From assembly GCF_034190915.1 (NCBI RefSeq), contig NW_026947706.1, positions 186,001 through 250,000 of the forward strand: a stretch of DNA of 64,000 nucleotides, in the 5' to 3' direction. This document shows positions 14,001 to 26,519 of this stretch, one piece after another. The stretch is from Cavia porcellus. Taxonomy: Eukaryota > Chordata > Mammalia > Rodentia > Caviidae. Under the pieces are notes generated by a model, which was given only the letters and a program-made list of their open reading frames with translations, was not told the origin of the DNA and made no database searches. The number at the start of each line of letters is the position of its first letter. Position 1 is the first letter of the stretch. The position numbers and the translations under genes are program-made.

Positions 14001-15046
14001 CCGCGGGGTGGTCAGCATGGGGAGGTCAGGGAACAAGCAGTGGCAATGTAGGATAGGTTTCTGAAAAACATCGTGGGGTGGTGCACATTGTATGGGAGTG
14101 TGTTACATTACATTCACTAGTAGGAGTGAGAAAAACATCACGGGGTGGTGCGCATTGTATGGGTGTGTGTTACATTACATTCACTAGTAGGAGTGAGAAA
14201 AACATCGCGGGGTGGTGCGCATTGTATGGGTGTGTGTTACATTACATTCACTAACAGAAGTGAGAAAAACATCACGGGGTGGTGTGAATCAGAGGGTCTG
14301 AATTAGGATAGGCAGTCAGTGGCAATGTACGATGGAGAAAAGCAACGCGGGGTGGTCAGCATGGGGAGGTCAGGGAACATGCAGTGGCAATTTAGGATAG
14401 TTTTCTGAAAAACATCGTGGGGTGGTGCGCATTGTATGGGTGTGTGTTACATTACATTCACTAGTAGGAGTGAGAAAAACATCACGGGTTGGTGTGCATT
14501 GTATGGGTGTGTGTTACATTACATTCACTAGTAGGAGTTAGAAAAACATCACGGGGTGGTGTGAATCAGAGGGTGTGAATTAGGATAGGCAGTGAGTGAC
14601 AATGTAGGATGGAGAAAAGCACCGCGGGGTCGTCAGCTTGGGGAGGTCAGGGAACATGCAGTGGCAATGTAGGATAGGTTTCTGAAAAAACATTGCGGGG
14701 TGGTGCGCATTGTATGGGTGTGTATTACATTACATTCACTAGTAGGAGTGAGAAAAACATCACAGGGTGGTGTGCATTGTATGGGTGTGTGTTACATTAC
14801 ATTCACTAGTAGGAGTGAGAAAAGCATCACGGGGTGGTGTGAATCGGAGGGTCTGAATTAGGATAGGCAGTGAGGGGCAATGTAGGATGGAGAAAATCAC
14901 CGCGGGTTGGTAGGCATGGGGAGGTCAGGGAACATGCAGTGGCAATGTAGGATAGGTTTCTGAAAAACATCGCGGGGTGGTGCGCATTGTATGGGTGTGT
15001 TTTACATTACATTCACTACTAGGAGTGAGAAAAACATCACGCGGTG
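11043..15046 (+). repeat. HOR-II full copy (4,004 bp)
   Basis: Thirteen composites with A counts 2,2,3,3,3,1,2,6,2,3,2,2,1. The start marker CAGAAGGTCTGAATTAGG recurs 4,004 bp later at about 15053, as do CAGAATG (11674 and 15678) and ATTATGATAGG (11961 and 15965). The right-hand part (about 13,660-15,046) shares variants with HOR-I, including the GAGTGACAATG composite near 14584, so HOR-I and HOR-II have a common origin in part. Confidence 0.87.
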
Positions 15047-16154
15047 GTGTGAATCAGAAGGTCTGAATTAGGATGGGCAGTGAGTGGCAATGTAGGATTT
15101 AGAAAAGCACCTCGGGGTGGTCAGCATGGGGAGGTCAGGGAACATGCAGTGGCAATGTAGGATAGGTTTCTGAATAACATCGCGGGGTGGTGCGCATTGT
15201 ATGGGTGTGTGTTACATTACATTCACTAGTAGGAGTGAGAAAAACATCACGGGGTGGTGCGCATTGTATGGGTGTGTGTTACATTACATTCACTAGTAGG
15301 AGTGAGAAAAACATCACGGGGTGGTGTGAATCGGAGGGTCTGAATTAGGATAGGCAGTGAGTGGCAATGTAGGATGGAGAAAAGCACCGCTGTGTGGTCA
15401 GAATGGGTAGGTCAGGGAACATGCAGTGGCAATGTAGGATAGGTTTCTGAAAAACATCGCGGGGTGGTGTGCATTGTATGGGTGTGTGTTACATTACATT
15501 CACTAGTAGGAGTGAGAAAATCATCACGCGGTGGTGCGCATTGTATGGGTGTGTGTTACATTACATTCACTAGTAGGAGTGAGAAAAACATCACGGGGTG
15601 GTGTGAATCGGAGGGTCTGAATTAGGATAGGCAGTGAGTGGCAATGTAGGATGGAGAAAAGCACCGCGGGGTGGTCAGAATGGGGAGGTCAGGGAACATG
15701 CAGTGGCAATGTAGGATAGGTTTCTGAAAAACATCGCGGAGTGGTGCGCATTGTATGGGTGTGTGTTACATTACATTCACTAGTAGGAGTGAGAAAAACA
15801 TCACGGGGTGGTGCGCATTGTATGGGTGTGTGTTACATTACATTCACTAGTAGGAGTGAGAAAATCATCACGCGGTGGTGCGCATTGTATGGGTGTGTGT
15901 TACATTACATTCACTAGTAGGAGTGAGAAAAACATCACGGGGTGGTGTGAATCGGAGGGTCTGAATTATGATAGGCAGTGAGTGGCAATGTAGGATGGAG
16001 AAAAGCACCGCGGGGTGGTCAGCATGGGGAGGTCAGGGAACAGGCAGTGGCAATGTAGGATAGGTTTCTGAAAAACATCGCGGGGTGGTGCGCATTGTAT
16101 GGGTGTGTGTTACATTACATTCACTAGTAGGAGTGAGAAAAACATCACGGGGTG
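15047..16154 (+). repeat. HOR-II partial second copy
   Basis: A counts 2,2,3,1. The first three composites match 11043-11940 at an offset of 4,004 bp. The fourth has a single A and leads into a composite with GAGTTAGG near 16172, which belongs to HOR-III. The HOR boundary therefore falls inside the A tract at about 16,090-16,154 without breaking module phase. Confidence 0.83.
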
Positions 16155-16585
16155 GTGTGAATCGGAGGGTCTGAGTTAGGATAGGCAGTGAGTCTCAATG
16201 AAGAATGGAGAAAAGCACTGCGGGGTGGTCAGCATGGGGAGGTCAGGGAACATGCAGTGGCAATGTTGGATAGGTTTCTGAAAAACATCGCGGAGTGGGG
16301 CGCATTGTATGGGTGTGTGTTACATTACATTCACTCGTAGGAGTGAGAAAAACATCACGGGGAGGTGCACATTATTTGCGTGTGTGTTACATTACATTCA
16401 CTAGTAGGAGTGACAAAAACATCACGCGGTGGTGTGAATCGTAGGGTCTGAATTAGTATAGGCTGTGAGTGGCAATGTAGGATAGAGAAAAGCACCACTG
16501 GGTGGTCAGCATGGGGAGGTCAGGGAACATGCAGTGGCAATGTAGGATAGGTTTCTGAAAAACATCGCGGGCTGGTGCGCATTGT

Positions 16586-16680
16586 ATGGGTGTGTATTAC
16601 ATTACATTCACTAGTAGGAGTGAGAAATACATCGCGGGCTGGTGCGCATTGTATGGGTGTTTGTTACATTCACTAGTAGG
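16586..16680 (+). repeat. A module with one ACATT pentamer lost (62 bp)
   Basis: One of the two tandem ACATT units is missing (TTGTTACATTCACTAG near 16661), giving a 62-bp A. The same form recurs near 27028, 32757, 37871, 41591 and 45246 in the equivalent HOR position. Independent-looking pentamer losses occur near 18245 and 28618 (with ACTATTAGG) and near 49033, 51309 and 53779 (TTACCTTCACTAG). This is typical slippage between short direct repeats. Confidence 0.85.
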
Positions 16681-17751
16681 AGTGAGAAAAACATCGCGGG
16701 GTGATGCGCATTGTGTGGGTGTGTATTACATTACATTCACTAGTAGGAGTGAGAAAAACATCACGGGGTGGTGCGCATTGTATGGGTGTGTGTTACATTA
16801 CATTCACTAGTAGGAGTGAGAAAAACATCACGTGGTGGTGTGAATCGGAGGGTCTGAATTAGGATAGGCAGTAAGTGGCAATGTAAGATGGAGAAAAGCA
16901 CCGCGGGGTGGTCAGCATGGGGAAGTCAGGGTACATGCAGTAGCCATGTAGGATGGGTTTCTGAAAAATATCGCGGTGTGGTGCGCATTGTATCGGTGTG
17001 TGTTACATTACATTCACTAGTAGGAGTGAGAAAAACATCACGCGGTGGTGTGAATCGGAGGGTCTGAATAAGGATAGGGCGTGAGTGGCAATGTAGGATG
17101 GAGAAAAGCACCGCGGGGTTGTCAGCATGGGGAGGTCAGGGAACATGCAGTGGCAATGTAAGATAGGTTTCTGAAAAACATCGCGGGGTGGTGCGCATTG
17201 TATGGGTGTGTGTTACATTACATTCACTAGTACGAGTGACAAAAAAATCACGGGGTGGTGCGCATTTTATGGGTGTGTGTTACATTACATTCACTAGCCG
17301 GAGTGAGAAAAACATCACGGGGTGGTGCGCATTGTATGGGTGTGTGTTACATTACATTCACTAGTAGGAGTGAGAAAAACAAGACGGTGTGGTGCGCATT
17401 GTATGGGTGTGTGTTACATTACATTCAATAGTAGGAGTGAGAAAAACATTACGGGGTGGTGCGCATTGTATGGGTGTGTGTTACATTACATTCACTAGTA
17501 GGGGTGAGAAAAACATCACACGGTGGTGTGAATCGGAGGGTCTCAATTAGGATAGGCCTTGAGTGGCAATGTAGGATGGAGAAAAGCACCGCGGGGTGGT
17601 CAGCATGGGGAGGTCAGCGAACATGCAGTGGCAATGTAGGATAGGTTTCTGAAAAACATCGCGTGGTGGTGCGCATTGTATCGGTGTGTGTCACATTACA
17701 TTCACTAGTAGGAGTGAGAAAAACATTACGGGGTGGGGCGCATTGTATGGG

Positions 17752-17759
17752 TTTTTTTT
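17752..17759 (+). repeat. Poly-T variant of the A module
   Basis: The TG tract of an A module is replaced by eight T, in a module that begins GGGGCGCATTG. Ten such modules occur: T8 at 17752-17759, 28125-28132, 39449-39456, 40624-40631, 43170-43177, 44345-44352, 47997-48004 and 50474-50481, and T9 at 46822-46830 and 48541-48549. Most are followed by a B1 with GGGTCGGAATT. The linked variants show descent from one mutated module. Confidence 0.93.
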
Positions 17760-19937
17760 ACATTACATTCACTAGTAGGAGTGAGAAAAACATCACGGGG
17801 TGGTGTGAATCGGAGGGTCGGAATTAGGATAGGCAGTGAGTGGCAATGTAGGATGGAGAAAAGCACCGCGGGGTGGTCAGCATGGGGAGGTCAGGGAACA
17901 TCCAGTGGCAATGTAGGATAGGTTTCTGAAAAACATCGCGGGGTGGTGCGCATTGTATGGGTGTGTGTTACATTACATTCACTAGTAGGAGTGAGAAAAA
18001 CATCACGGGGTGGTGCGCATTGTATGGGTGTGTGTTACATTACATTCACTAGTAGGAGTGAGAAAAACATCACGGGGTGGTGTGAATCGGAGTGTCTGAA
18101 TTAGGATAGGCAGTGAGTGGCAATGTAGGATGGAGAAAAGCACCGCGGTGTTGTCAGCATGGGGAGGTTAGGGAACATGCAGTGGCAATGTAGGATAGGT
18201 TTCTGAAAAACATCGCGTGGTGGTGTGCATTGTATGGGTGTGTGTTACATTCACTATTAGGATTGAGAAAAACATCACGGGGTGGTGCGCAATGTATAGG
18301 TGTGTGTTACATTACATTCACTAGTAGGAGTGAGAAATTCATCACGCGGTGGTGCGCATTGTGTGGGTGTGTGTTACATTACATTCACTAGTAGGAGTGA
18401 GAAAAACATTACGGGGTGGTTTGAATCGGTGGTTCTGAATTAGGATAGGCAGTGAGTGGCAATGTAGGTTGGAGAAAAGCACCGCGGGGTGGTCAGCATG
18501 GGGAGGTCAGGGAACATGCAGTGGCAATGTAGGATAGGTTTCTGAAAAACATCGCGAGGTGGTGTGCATTGTATGGGTGTGTGTTACATTACATTCACTA
18601 GTAGGAGTGAGAAAAGCATCACGGGGTGGTGCGCATTGTATGGGTGTGTGTTACCTTACATTCACTAGTAGGAGGGAGAAAAACATCACGGCGTGCTGTG
18701 AATCGGAGGGTCTGAATTAGGATAGGCAGTGAGTGGCAATGTAGGATGGAGAAAATCATCGCGGGGTGGTCAGCTTGGGGAGGTCACGGAACATGCAGTG
18801 GCAATGTAGGATAGGTTTCTGAAAAACATCGCGGGGTGGTGCGCATTGTATGAGTGTGTGTTACATTACATTCTCTAGTAGGAGTGAGAAAAACATCGCG
18901 GGGTGGTGCGCATTGTATGTTTGTGTGTTACATTACATTCACAAGTAGGAGTGAGAGAAACATAACGGGGTGGTGCGCATTGTATGGGTGTGTGTTACAT
19001 TACATTCACTAGTAGGAGTGAGAAAAACATTACGGGGTGGTGCGCATTTTATGGGTGTGTGTTACATGACATTCACTACTAGGAGTGAGGAAAATATCAC
19101 GGGGTGGTGCGCATTGTATGGGTGTGTGTTACATTACATTCAATAGTAGGAGTTAGAAAAACATCACGGGGTGGTATGAATCAGAGGGTCTGAATTAGGA
19201 TAGGCAGTGAGTGACAATGTAGGATGGAGAAAAGCACCGCGGGGTCGTCAGCATGGGGAGGTCAGGGAACATGCAGTGGCAATGTAGGATAATTTTCTGA
19301 AAAACATTGCGCGGTGGTGCGCATTGTATGGATGTGTATTACATTACATTCACTAGTAGGAGTGAGAAAAACATCACAGGGTGGTGCGCATTGTATGGGT
19401 GTGTGTTACATTACATTCACTAGTAGGAGTGAGAAAAGCATAACGGGGTGGTGTGAATCGGAGGGTCTGAATTAGGATAGGCAGTGAGTGGCAATGTAGG
19501 ATGGAGAAAAGCACCGAGGGGTGGTCAGCATGGGGAGGTCAGGGAACATGCAGTGGCAATGTAGGATAGTTTTCTGAAAAACATCGCGCGGTGGTGCGCA
19601 TTGTATGGGTGTGTTTCACATTACATTAACTAGTAGGAGTGAGAAAAACATCACACGGAGGTGTGAATCGGAGGGTCTGAATTAGGATAGGGCGTGAGTG
19701 GCAATGTAGGATGGAGAAAAGCACCACGGGGTGGTCAGCATGGGGAGGTCAGTGAACATGCAGTGGCAATGTAGGATAGGTTTCTGAAAAACATCGCGGG
19801 TTGGTGCGCATTGTATGGGTGTGTGTTACATTACATTCACTAGTACGAGTGACAAAAACATCACGGGGTTGTGCGCATTGTATGGGTGTGTGTTACATTA
19901 CATTCACTAATAGGAGTGAGAAAAATATCACGCAGTG

Positions 19938-20777
19938 GTGTGAATCGGAGGTTCTGAATTAGGATAGGCAGTGAGTGGCAATGTAAGATGGAGAAAAGCA
20001 CCGCGTGGTGGTCAGCATGGGGAGGTCAGGGAACATGCAGTGGCAATGTAGGATAGGTTTCTGAAAAACATCGCGGGGTGGTGCGCATTGTATGGGTGTG
20101 TGTTACATGACATTCACTAGTAGGATTGAGAAAAACATCACGGGGTGGTGTGAATCGGAGGGTCTGAATTAGGATAGGCAGTGAGTGGCAATGTAGGATG
20201 GAGAAAAGCACCGCAGGGTGGTCACCATTGGGAGGTCAGGGAACATGCAGTGGCAATGTAGGATAGGTTTCTGAAAATCATCGCGGGGTGGTGCGTATTG
20301 TATGGGTGAGTGTTGCATTACATTCACAAGTAGGAGTGAGAAAAACATCACTGGGTGGTGTGAATCGGAGGGTCTGAATTAGGATAGGCAGTCAGTGGCA
20401 ATGTAGGATGGAGAAAAGCACCGCGGGTTGGTCAGCTTGGGGAGTTCAGGGAACATGCAGTGGCAATGTAGGATAGGTTTCTGAAAAACATCGCGGGGTG
20501 GTGCACATTGTATTGGTGTGTTTTACATAACATTCACTAGTAGGAGTGAGAAAAACATCACGGGGTGGTGTGAATCGGAGGGTCTGAATTAGGATAGGCA
20601 GTGAGTGGCAATGTAGGATGGAGAAAAGCACCGCGGGGCGGTCAGCATGGGGAGATCAGGGAACATGCATTGGCAATGTAGGATAGGTTTCTGAAAATCA
20701 TGGCGGGGTGGTGCGCATTGTATGAGTGTGTGTTACATTACATTCACTAGTAGGAGGGTGAAAAACATCACGGGGTG
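19938..20777 (+). repeat. Run of four 210-bp composites
   Basis: Four consecutive composites have exactly one A each, so the array has a plain 210-bp period here. The same runs appear at 22700-23539, 24304-25143, 30310-31149 and 35149-35988, with a run of three at 33478-34107. They are confined to HOR-III. Because 210 is a multiple of 3, one reading frame stays in phase from composite to composite, which explains recurrent 60-61 codon frames on the - strand here. Confidence 0.9.
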
Positions 20778-22296
20778 GTGTGAATCGGAGGGTCTGAATT
20801 AGGATAGACAGTGAGTGGCAATGTAGGATGGAGAAAAGCACCGCGGGGTGGTCAGCATGGGGAGGTCAGGGAACATGCAGTGGCAATGTTGGATAGGTTT
20901 CTGAAAAACATCGCTGGGTGGTGGGCATTGTATGGGTGTGTGTTACATTACATTCACTAGTAGGAGTGAGAAAAACTTCACGCGGTGGTGCGGATTTTAT
21001 GGGTGTGTGTTACGTTACATTCAATACTAGGAGTGAGAAAAAACATCACGGGGTGGTGTGCATTGTATGGGTGGGTGTTACATTACATTCTCTAGTAGGA
21101 GTGAGAAAAACATCACGGTGTGGTGTGCATTGTATGGGTGTGTGTTACATTACATTCACTAGTACGAGTGACAAAAACATCACGGGGTGGTGCGCATTGT
21201 ATGGGTGTGTGTTACATTACATTCACTAGTAGGAGTGAGAAAAACATCACGGGGTTGTGCGCATTGTATGGGTGTGTGTTACATTACATTCACTAGTAGG
21301 AGTGAGAAAAACATCACGCGGTGGTGTGAATCGGAGGGTCTGAATTAGAATAGGCAGTGAGTGGCAATGTAAGATGGAGAAAGGCACCACGGGGTGGTCA
21401 GCATGGGGAGGTCAGGGAACATGCAGTGGCAATGTAGGATAGGTTTCTGAAAAACATCGCGGGGTGGTGCGCATTGTATGGGTGTGTTTTACATTACATT
21501 AACTAGCAGGAGTGAGAAAAACATCACACGGTGGTGTGAATTGGAGGGTCTGAATTAGGATAGTGCGTGAGTGGCAATGTAGGATGGAGAAAAGCACCGC
21601 GGGGTGGTCAGCATGGGGAGGTCAGGGAACATGCAGTGGCAATGTAGGATAGGTTTCTGAAAAATATCGCGGGGTGGTGGGCATTGTATGGGTGTGTGTT
21701 ACATTACATTCATTGTAGGAGTGAGAAAAACTTCACGCGGTTGTGCGGATTTTATGGGTGGGTGTTACGTTACATTCACTACTAGGAGTGAGAAAAACAT
21801 CACTGGGTGGAGTGCATTGTATGGGTGTGTGTTACATTACACTCTCTAGTAGGAGTGAGAAAAACATCACGGGATGGCGTGAATCGGAGGGTCTGAATTA
21901 GGATAGGCAGTGAGTGGCAATGTAGGATGGAGAAAAGCACCGCGGGATGGTCAGCATGGGGAGGTCAGGGAACATGCAGTGGCAATGTAGGATAGTTTTC
22001 TGAAAAACATCGTGGGGTGGTGCGCATTGTATGGGTGTGTGTTACATTACATTCACTCGTAGGAGTGAGAAAAACATCACGGGGTGGTGCACATTATTTT
22101 CGTGTGTGTTACATTACATTCACTAGTAGGAGTGAGAAAAACATCACGCGGTGGTGTGAATCGTCGGGTCTGAATTAGTATAGGCTGTGAGTGGCAATGT
22201 AGGATAGAGAAAAGCACCACTGGGTGGTCAGCATGGGGAGGTCAGGGAACATGCAGTGGCAATGTAGGATAGGTTTCTGAAAAACATCGCGGGCTG

Positions 22297-22699
22297 GTGC
22301 GCATTGTATGGGTGTGTATTACATTACATTCACTAGTAGGAGTGAGAAAAACATCACGGGGTGGTGCGCATTGTATGGGTGTGTGTTACATTACATTCAC
22401 TAGTATGAGTGACAAAAAAATCACGGGGTGGTGCGCATTTTATCGGTGTGTGTTACATTACATTCACTAGCCGGAGTGAGAAAAACATCACGGGGTGGTG
22501 CGCATTGTATGGGTGTGTGTTACATTACATTCACTAGTAGGAGTGAGAAAAAACATCACGGTGTGGTGCGCATTGTATGGGTGTGTGTTACATTACATTC
22601 AATAGTAGGAGTGAGAAAAACATCGCGGGGTGGTGCGCATTGTATGGGTGTGTGTTACATTACATTCACTAACAGGAGTGAGAAAAACATCACGGGGTG
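22297..22699 (+). repeat. Six-A tract that replaces two five-A tracts of the sister copy
   Basis: At this point HOR-III copy 1 has one six-A tract, while copy 2 (32669-33477) has two five-A tracts separated by a B dimer. The first A here carries GTGTATTAC, like the third A of the first tract in copy 2, and the second carries TATGAGTGAC, like the first A of the second tract. The 406-bp difference equals four A (one a 62-bp form) plus one B. Whether this copy lost or the other gained them cannot be told. Confidence 0.8.
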
Positions 22700-25600
22700 G
22701 TGTGAATCGGGGGGTCTGAATAAGGATAGGCAGTGAGTGGCAATGTAAGATGTAGAAAGGCACCACGGGGTGGTCAGCATGCGGAGGTCAGGGAACATGC
22801 AGTGGCAATGTAGGATAGGTTTCTGAAAAACATCGCGGGGTGGTGCGCATTGTATGGGTGTGTGTTACATGACATTCACTAGTAGGATTGAGAAAAACAT
22901 CACGGGGTGGTGTGAATCGGAGGGTCTGAATTAGGATAGGCAGTGAGTGGCAATGTAGGATGGAGAAAAGCACCGCGGGGTGGTCACCATTGGGAGGTCA
23001 GGGAACATGCAGTGGCAATGTAGGATAGGTTTCTGAAAATCATCGCGGGGTGGTGCGTATTGTATGGGTGAGTGTTGCATTACATTCACAAGTAGGAGTG
23101 AGAAAAACATCACGGGGTGGTGTGAATCGGAGGGTCTGAATTAGGATAGGCAGTGAGTGGCAATGTAGGATGGAGAAAAGCACCGCGGGTTGGTCAGCAT
23201 GGGGAGTTCAGGGAACATGCAGTGGCAATGTAGGATAGGTTTCTGAAAAACATCGCGGGGTGGTGCGCATTGTATGGGTGTGTTTTACATAACATTCCCT
23301 AGTAGGAGTGAGAAAAACATCACGGGGTGGTGTGAATCGGAGGGTCTGAATTAGGATAGGCAGTGAGTGGCAATGTAGGATGGAGAAAAGCACCGCGGGG
23401 TGGTCAGCATGGGGAGGTCAGGGAACATGCAGTGGCAATGCAGGATAGGTTTCTGAAAAATATCGCGGGGTGGTGGGCATTGTATGGGTGTGTGTTACAT
23501 TACATTCACTAGTAGGAGTTAGAAAAACATCACGGGGTGGTATGAATCAGAGGGTCTGAATTAGGATAGGCAGTGAGTGACAATGTAGGATGGAGAAAAG
23601 CACCGCGGGGTCGTCAGCATGGGGAGGTCAGGGAACATGCAGTGGCAATGTAGGATAAGTTTCTGAAAAACATTGCGGGGTGGTGCGCATTGTATGGATG
23701 TGTATTACATTACATTCACTAGTAGGAGTGAGAAAAACATCACAGGGTGGTGCGCATTGTATGGGTGTGTGTTACATTACATTCACTAGTAGGAGTGAGA
23801 AAAGCATAACGGGGTGGTGTGAATTGGACAGTCTGAATTAGGATAGGCAGTGAGTGGCAATGTAGGATGGAGAAAAGCACCGAGGGGTGGTCAGCATTAC
23901 GAGGTCAGGGAACATGCAGTGGCAATGTAGGATAGTTTTCTGAAAAACATCGCGCGGTGGTGCGCATTGTATGGGTGTGTTTCACATTACATTAACTAGT
24001 AGGAGTGAGAAAAACATCACACGGAGGTGTGAATCGGAGGGTCTGAATTAGGATAGGGCGTGAGTGGCAATGTAGGATGGAGAAAAGCACCATGGGGTGG
24101 TCAGCATGGGGAGGTCAGTGAACATGCAGTGGCAATGTAGGATAGGTTTCTGAAAAACATCGCGGGTTGGTGCGCATTGTATGGGTGTGTGTTACATTAC
24201 ATTCACTAGTACGAGTGACAAAAACATCACGGGGTTGTGCGCATTGTATGGGTGTGTGTTACATTACATTCACTAGTAGGAGTGAGAAAAATATCACGCA
24301 GTGGTGTGAATCGGAGGTTCTGAATTAGGATAGGCAGTGAGTGGCAATGTAAGATGGAGAAAAGCACCGCGGGGTGGTCAGCATGGGGAGGTCAGGGAAC
24401 ATGCAGTGGCAATGTAGGATAGGTTTCTGAAAAACATCGCGGGGTGGTGCGCATTGTATGGGTGTGTGTTACATGACATTCACTAGTAGGATTGAGAAAA
24501 ACATCACGGGGTGGTGTGAATCGGAGGGTCTGAATTAGGATAGGCAGTGAGTGGCAATGTAGGATGGAGAAAAGCACCGCGGGGTGGTCACCATTGGTAG
24601 GTCAGGGAACATGCAGTGGCAATGTAGGATAGGTTTCTGAAAATCATCGCGGGGTGGTGCGTATTGTATGGGTGAGTGTTGCATTACATTCACAAGTAGG
24701 AGTGAGAAAAACATCACTGGGTGGTGTGAATCGGAGGGTCTGAATTAGGATAGGCAGTGAGTGGCAATGTAGGATGGAGAAAAGCACCGCGGGTTGGTCA
24801 GCTTGGGGAGTTCAGGGAACATGCAGTGGCAATGTAGGATAGGTTTCTGAAAAACATCGCGGGGTGGTGTACATTGTATTGGTGTGTTTTACATAACATT
24901 CACTAGTAGGAGTGAGAAAAACATCACGGGGTGGTGTGAATTGGAGGGTCTGAATTAGGTTAGGCAGTGAGTGTCAATGTAGGATGGAGAAAAGCACCGC
25001 GGGGCGGTCAGCATGGGGAGATCAGGGAACATGCATTGGCAATGTAGGATAGGTTTCTGAAAATCATCGCGGGGTGGTGCGCATTGTATGAGTGTGTGTT
25101 ACATTACATTCACTAGTAGGAGGGTGAAAAACATCACGGGGTGGTGTGAATCGGAGGGTCTGAATTAGGATAGACAGTGAGTGGCAATGTAGGATGGAGA
25201 AAAGCACCGCAGGGTGGTCAGCATGGGGAGGTCAGGGAACATGCAGTGGCAATGTAGGATAGGTTTCTGAAAAACATCGCGGGGTGGTGGGCATTGTATG
25301 GGTGTGTGTTACATTACATTCACTAGTAGGAGTTAGAAAAACTTCACGCGGTGGTGCGGATTTTATGGGTGTGTGTTACGTTACATTCAATACTAGGAGT
25401 GAGAAAAAACATCACGGGGTGGTGTGCATTGTATGGGTGGGTGTTACATTACATTCTCTAGTAGGAGTGAGAAAAACATCACGGGGTGGTGTGCATTGTA
25501 TGGGTGTGTGTTACATTACATTCACTAGTACGAGTGACAAAAACATCACGGGGTGGTGCGCATTGTATGGGTGTGTGTTACATTACATTCACTAGTAGGA

Positions 25601-26519
25601 GTGAGAAAAACATCACGGGGTTGTGCGCATTGTATGGGTGTGTGTTACATTACATTCACTAGTAGGAGTGAGAAAAACATCACGCGGTGGTGTGAATCGG
25701 AGGGTCTGAATTAGAATAAGCAGTGAGTGGCAATGTAAGATGGAGAAAGGCACCACGGGGTCGTCAGCATGGGGAGGTCAGGGAACATGCAGTGGCAATG
25801 TAGGATAGGTTTCTGAAAAACATCGCGGGGTGGTGCGCATTGTATGGGTGTGTTTTACATTACATTAACTAGCAGGAGTGAGAAAAACATCACACGGTGG
25901 TGTGAATTGGAGGGTCTGAATTAGGATAGTGCGTGAGTGGCAATGTAGGATGGAGAAAAGCACCGCGGGGTGGTCAGCATGGGGAGGTCAGGGAAGATGC
26001 AGTGGCAATGTAGGATAGGTTTCTGAAAAATATCGCGGGGTGGTGGGCATTGTATGGGTGTGTGTTACATTACATTCATTGTAGGAGTGAGAAAAACTTC
26101 ACGCGGTTGTGCGGATTTTATGGGTGGGTGTTACGTTACATTCACTACTAGGAGTGAGAAAAACATCACGGGGTGGAGTGCATTGTATGGGTGTGTGTTA
26201 CATTACATTCTCTAGTAGGAGTGAGAAAAACATCACGGGGTGGCGTGAATCGGAGGGTCTGAATTAGGATAGGCAGTGAGTGGCAATGTAGGATGGAGAA
26301 AAGCACCGCGGGATGGTCAGCATGGGGAGGTCAGGGAACATGCAGTGGCAATGTAGGATAGTTTTCTGAAAAACATCGTGGGGTGGTGCGCATTGTATGG
26401 GTGTGTGTTACATTACATTCATTAGTAGGAGTGAGAAAAACATCACGGGGTGGTGTGCATTGTATGGGTGTGTGTTACATTACATTCACTAGTAGGAGTG
26501 AGAAAAACATCACGGGGTG

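Larger units (their letters stand above)
16155..26519 (+). repeat. HOR-III copy 1 (10,365 bp)
   Basis: Thirty-six composites with A counts 2,4,1,5,2,2,3,2,5,2,1,2,1,1,1,1,6,1,3,2,6,1,1,1,1,2,1,2,1,1,1,1,6,1,3,2. The second copy begins 10,365 bp later. Within it, the series 2,1,2,1,1,1,1,6,1,3 appears twice at an offset of 4,366 bp (for example B dimers near 19675 and 24041, 21338 and 25704), so an internal duplication of about 2.7 kb of matching order is present. A further echo at 2,762 bp links about 20150-20580 with 22910-23340. Marker ATTAGTATAGGCTGTGAG occurs near 16452 and 22174. Confidence 0.88.
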
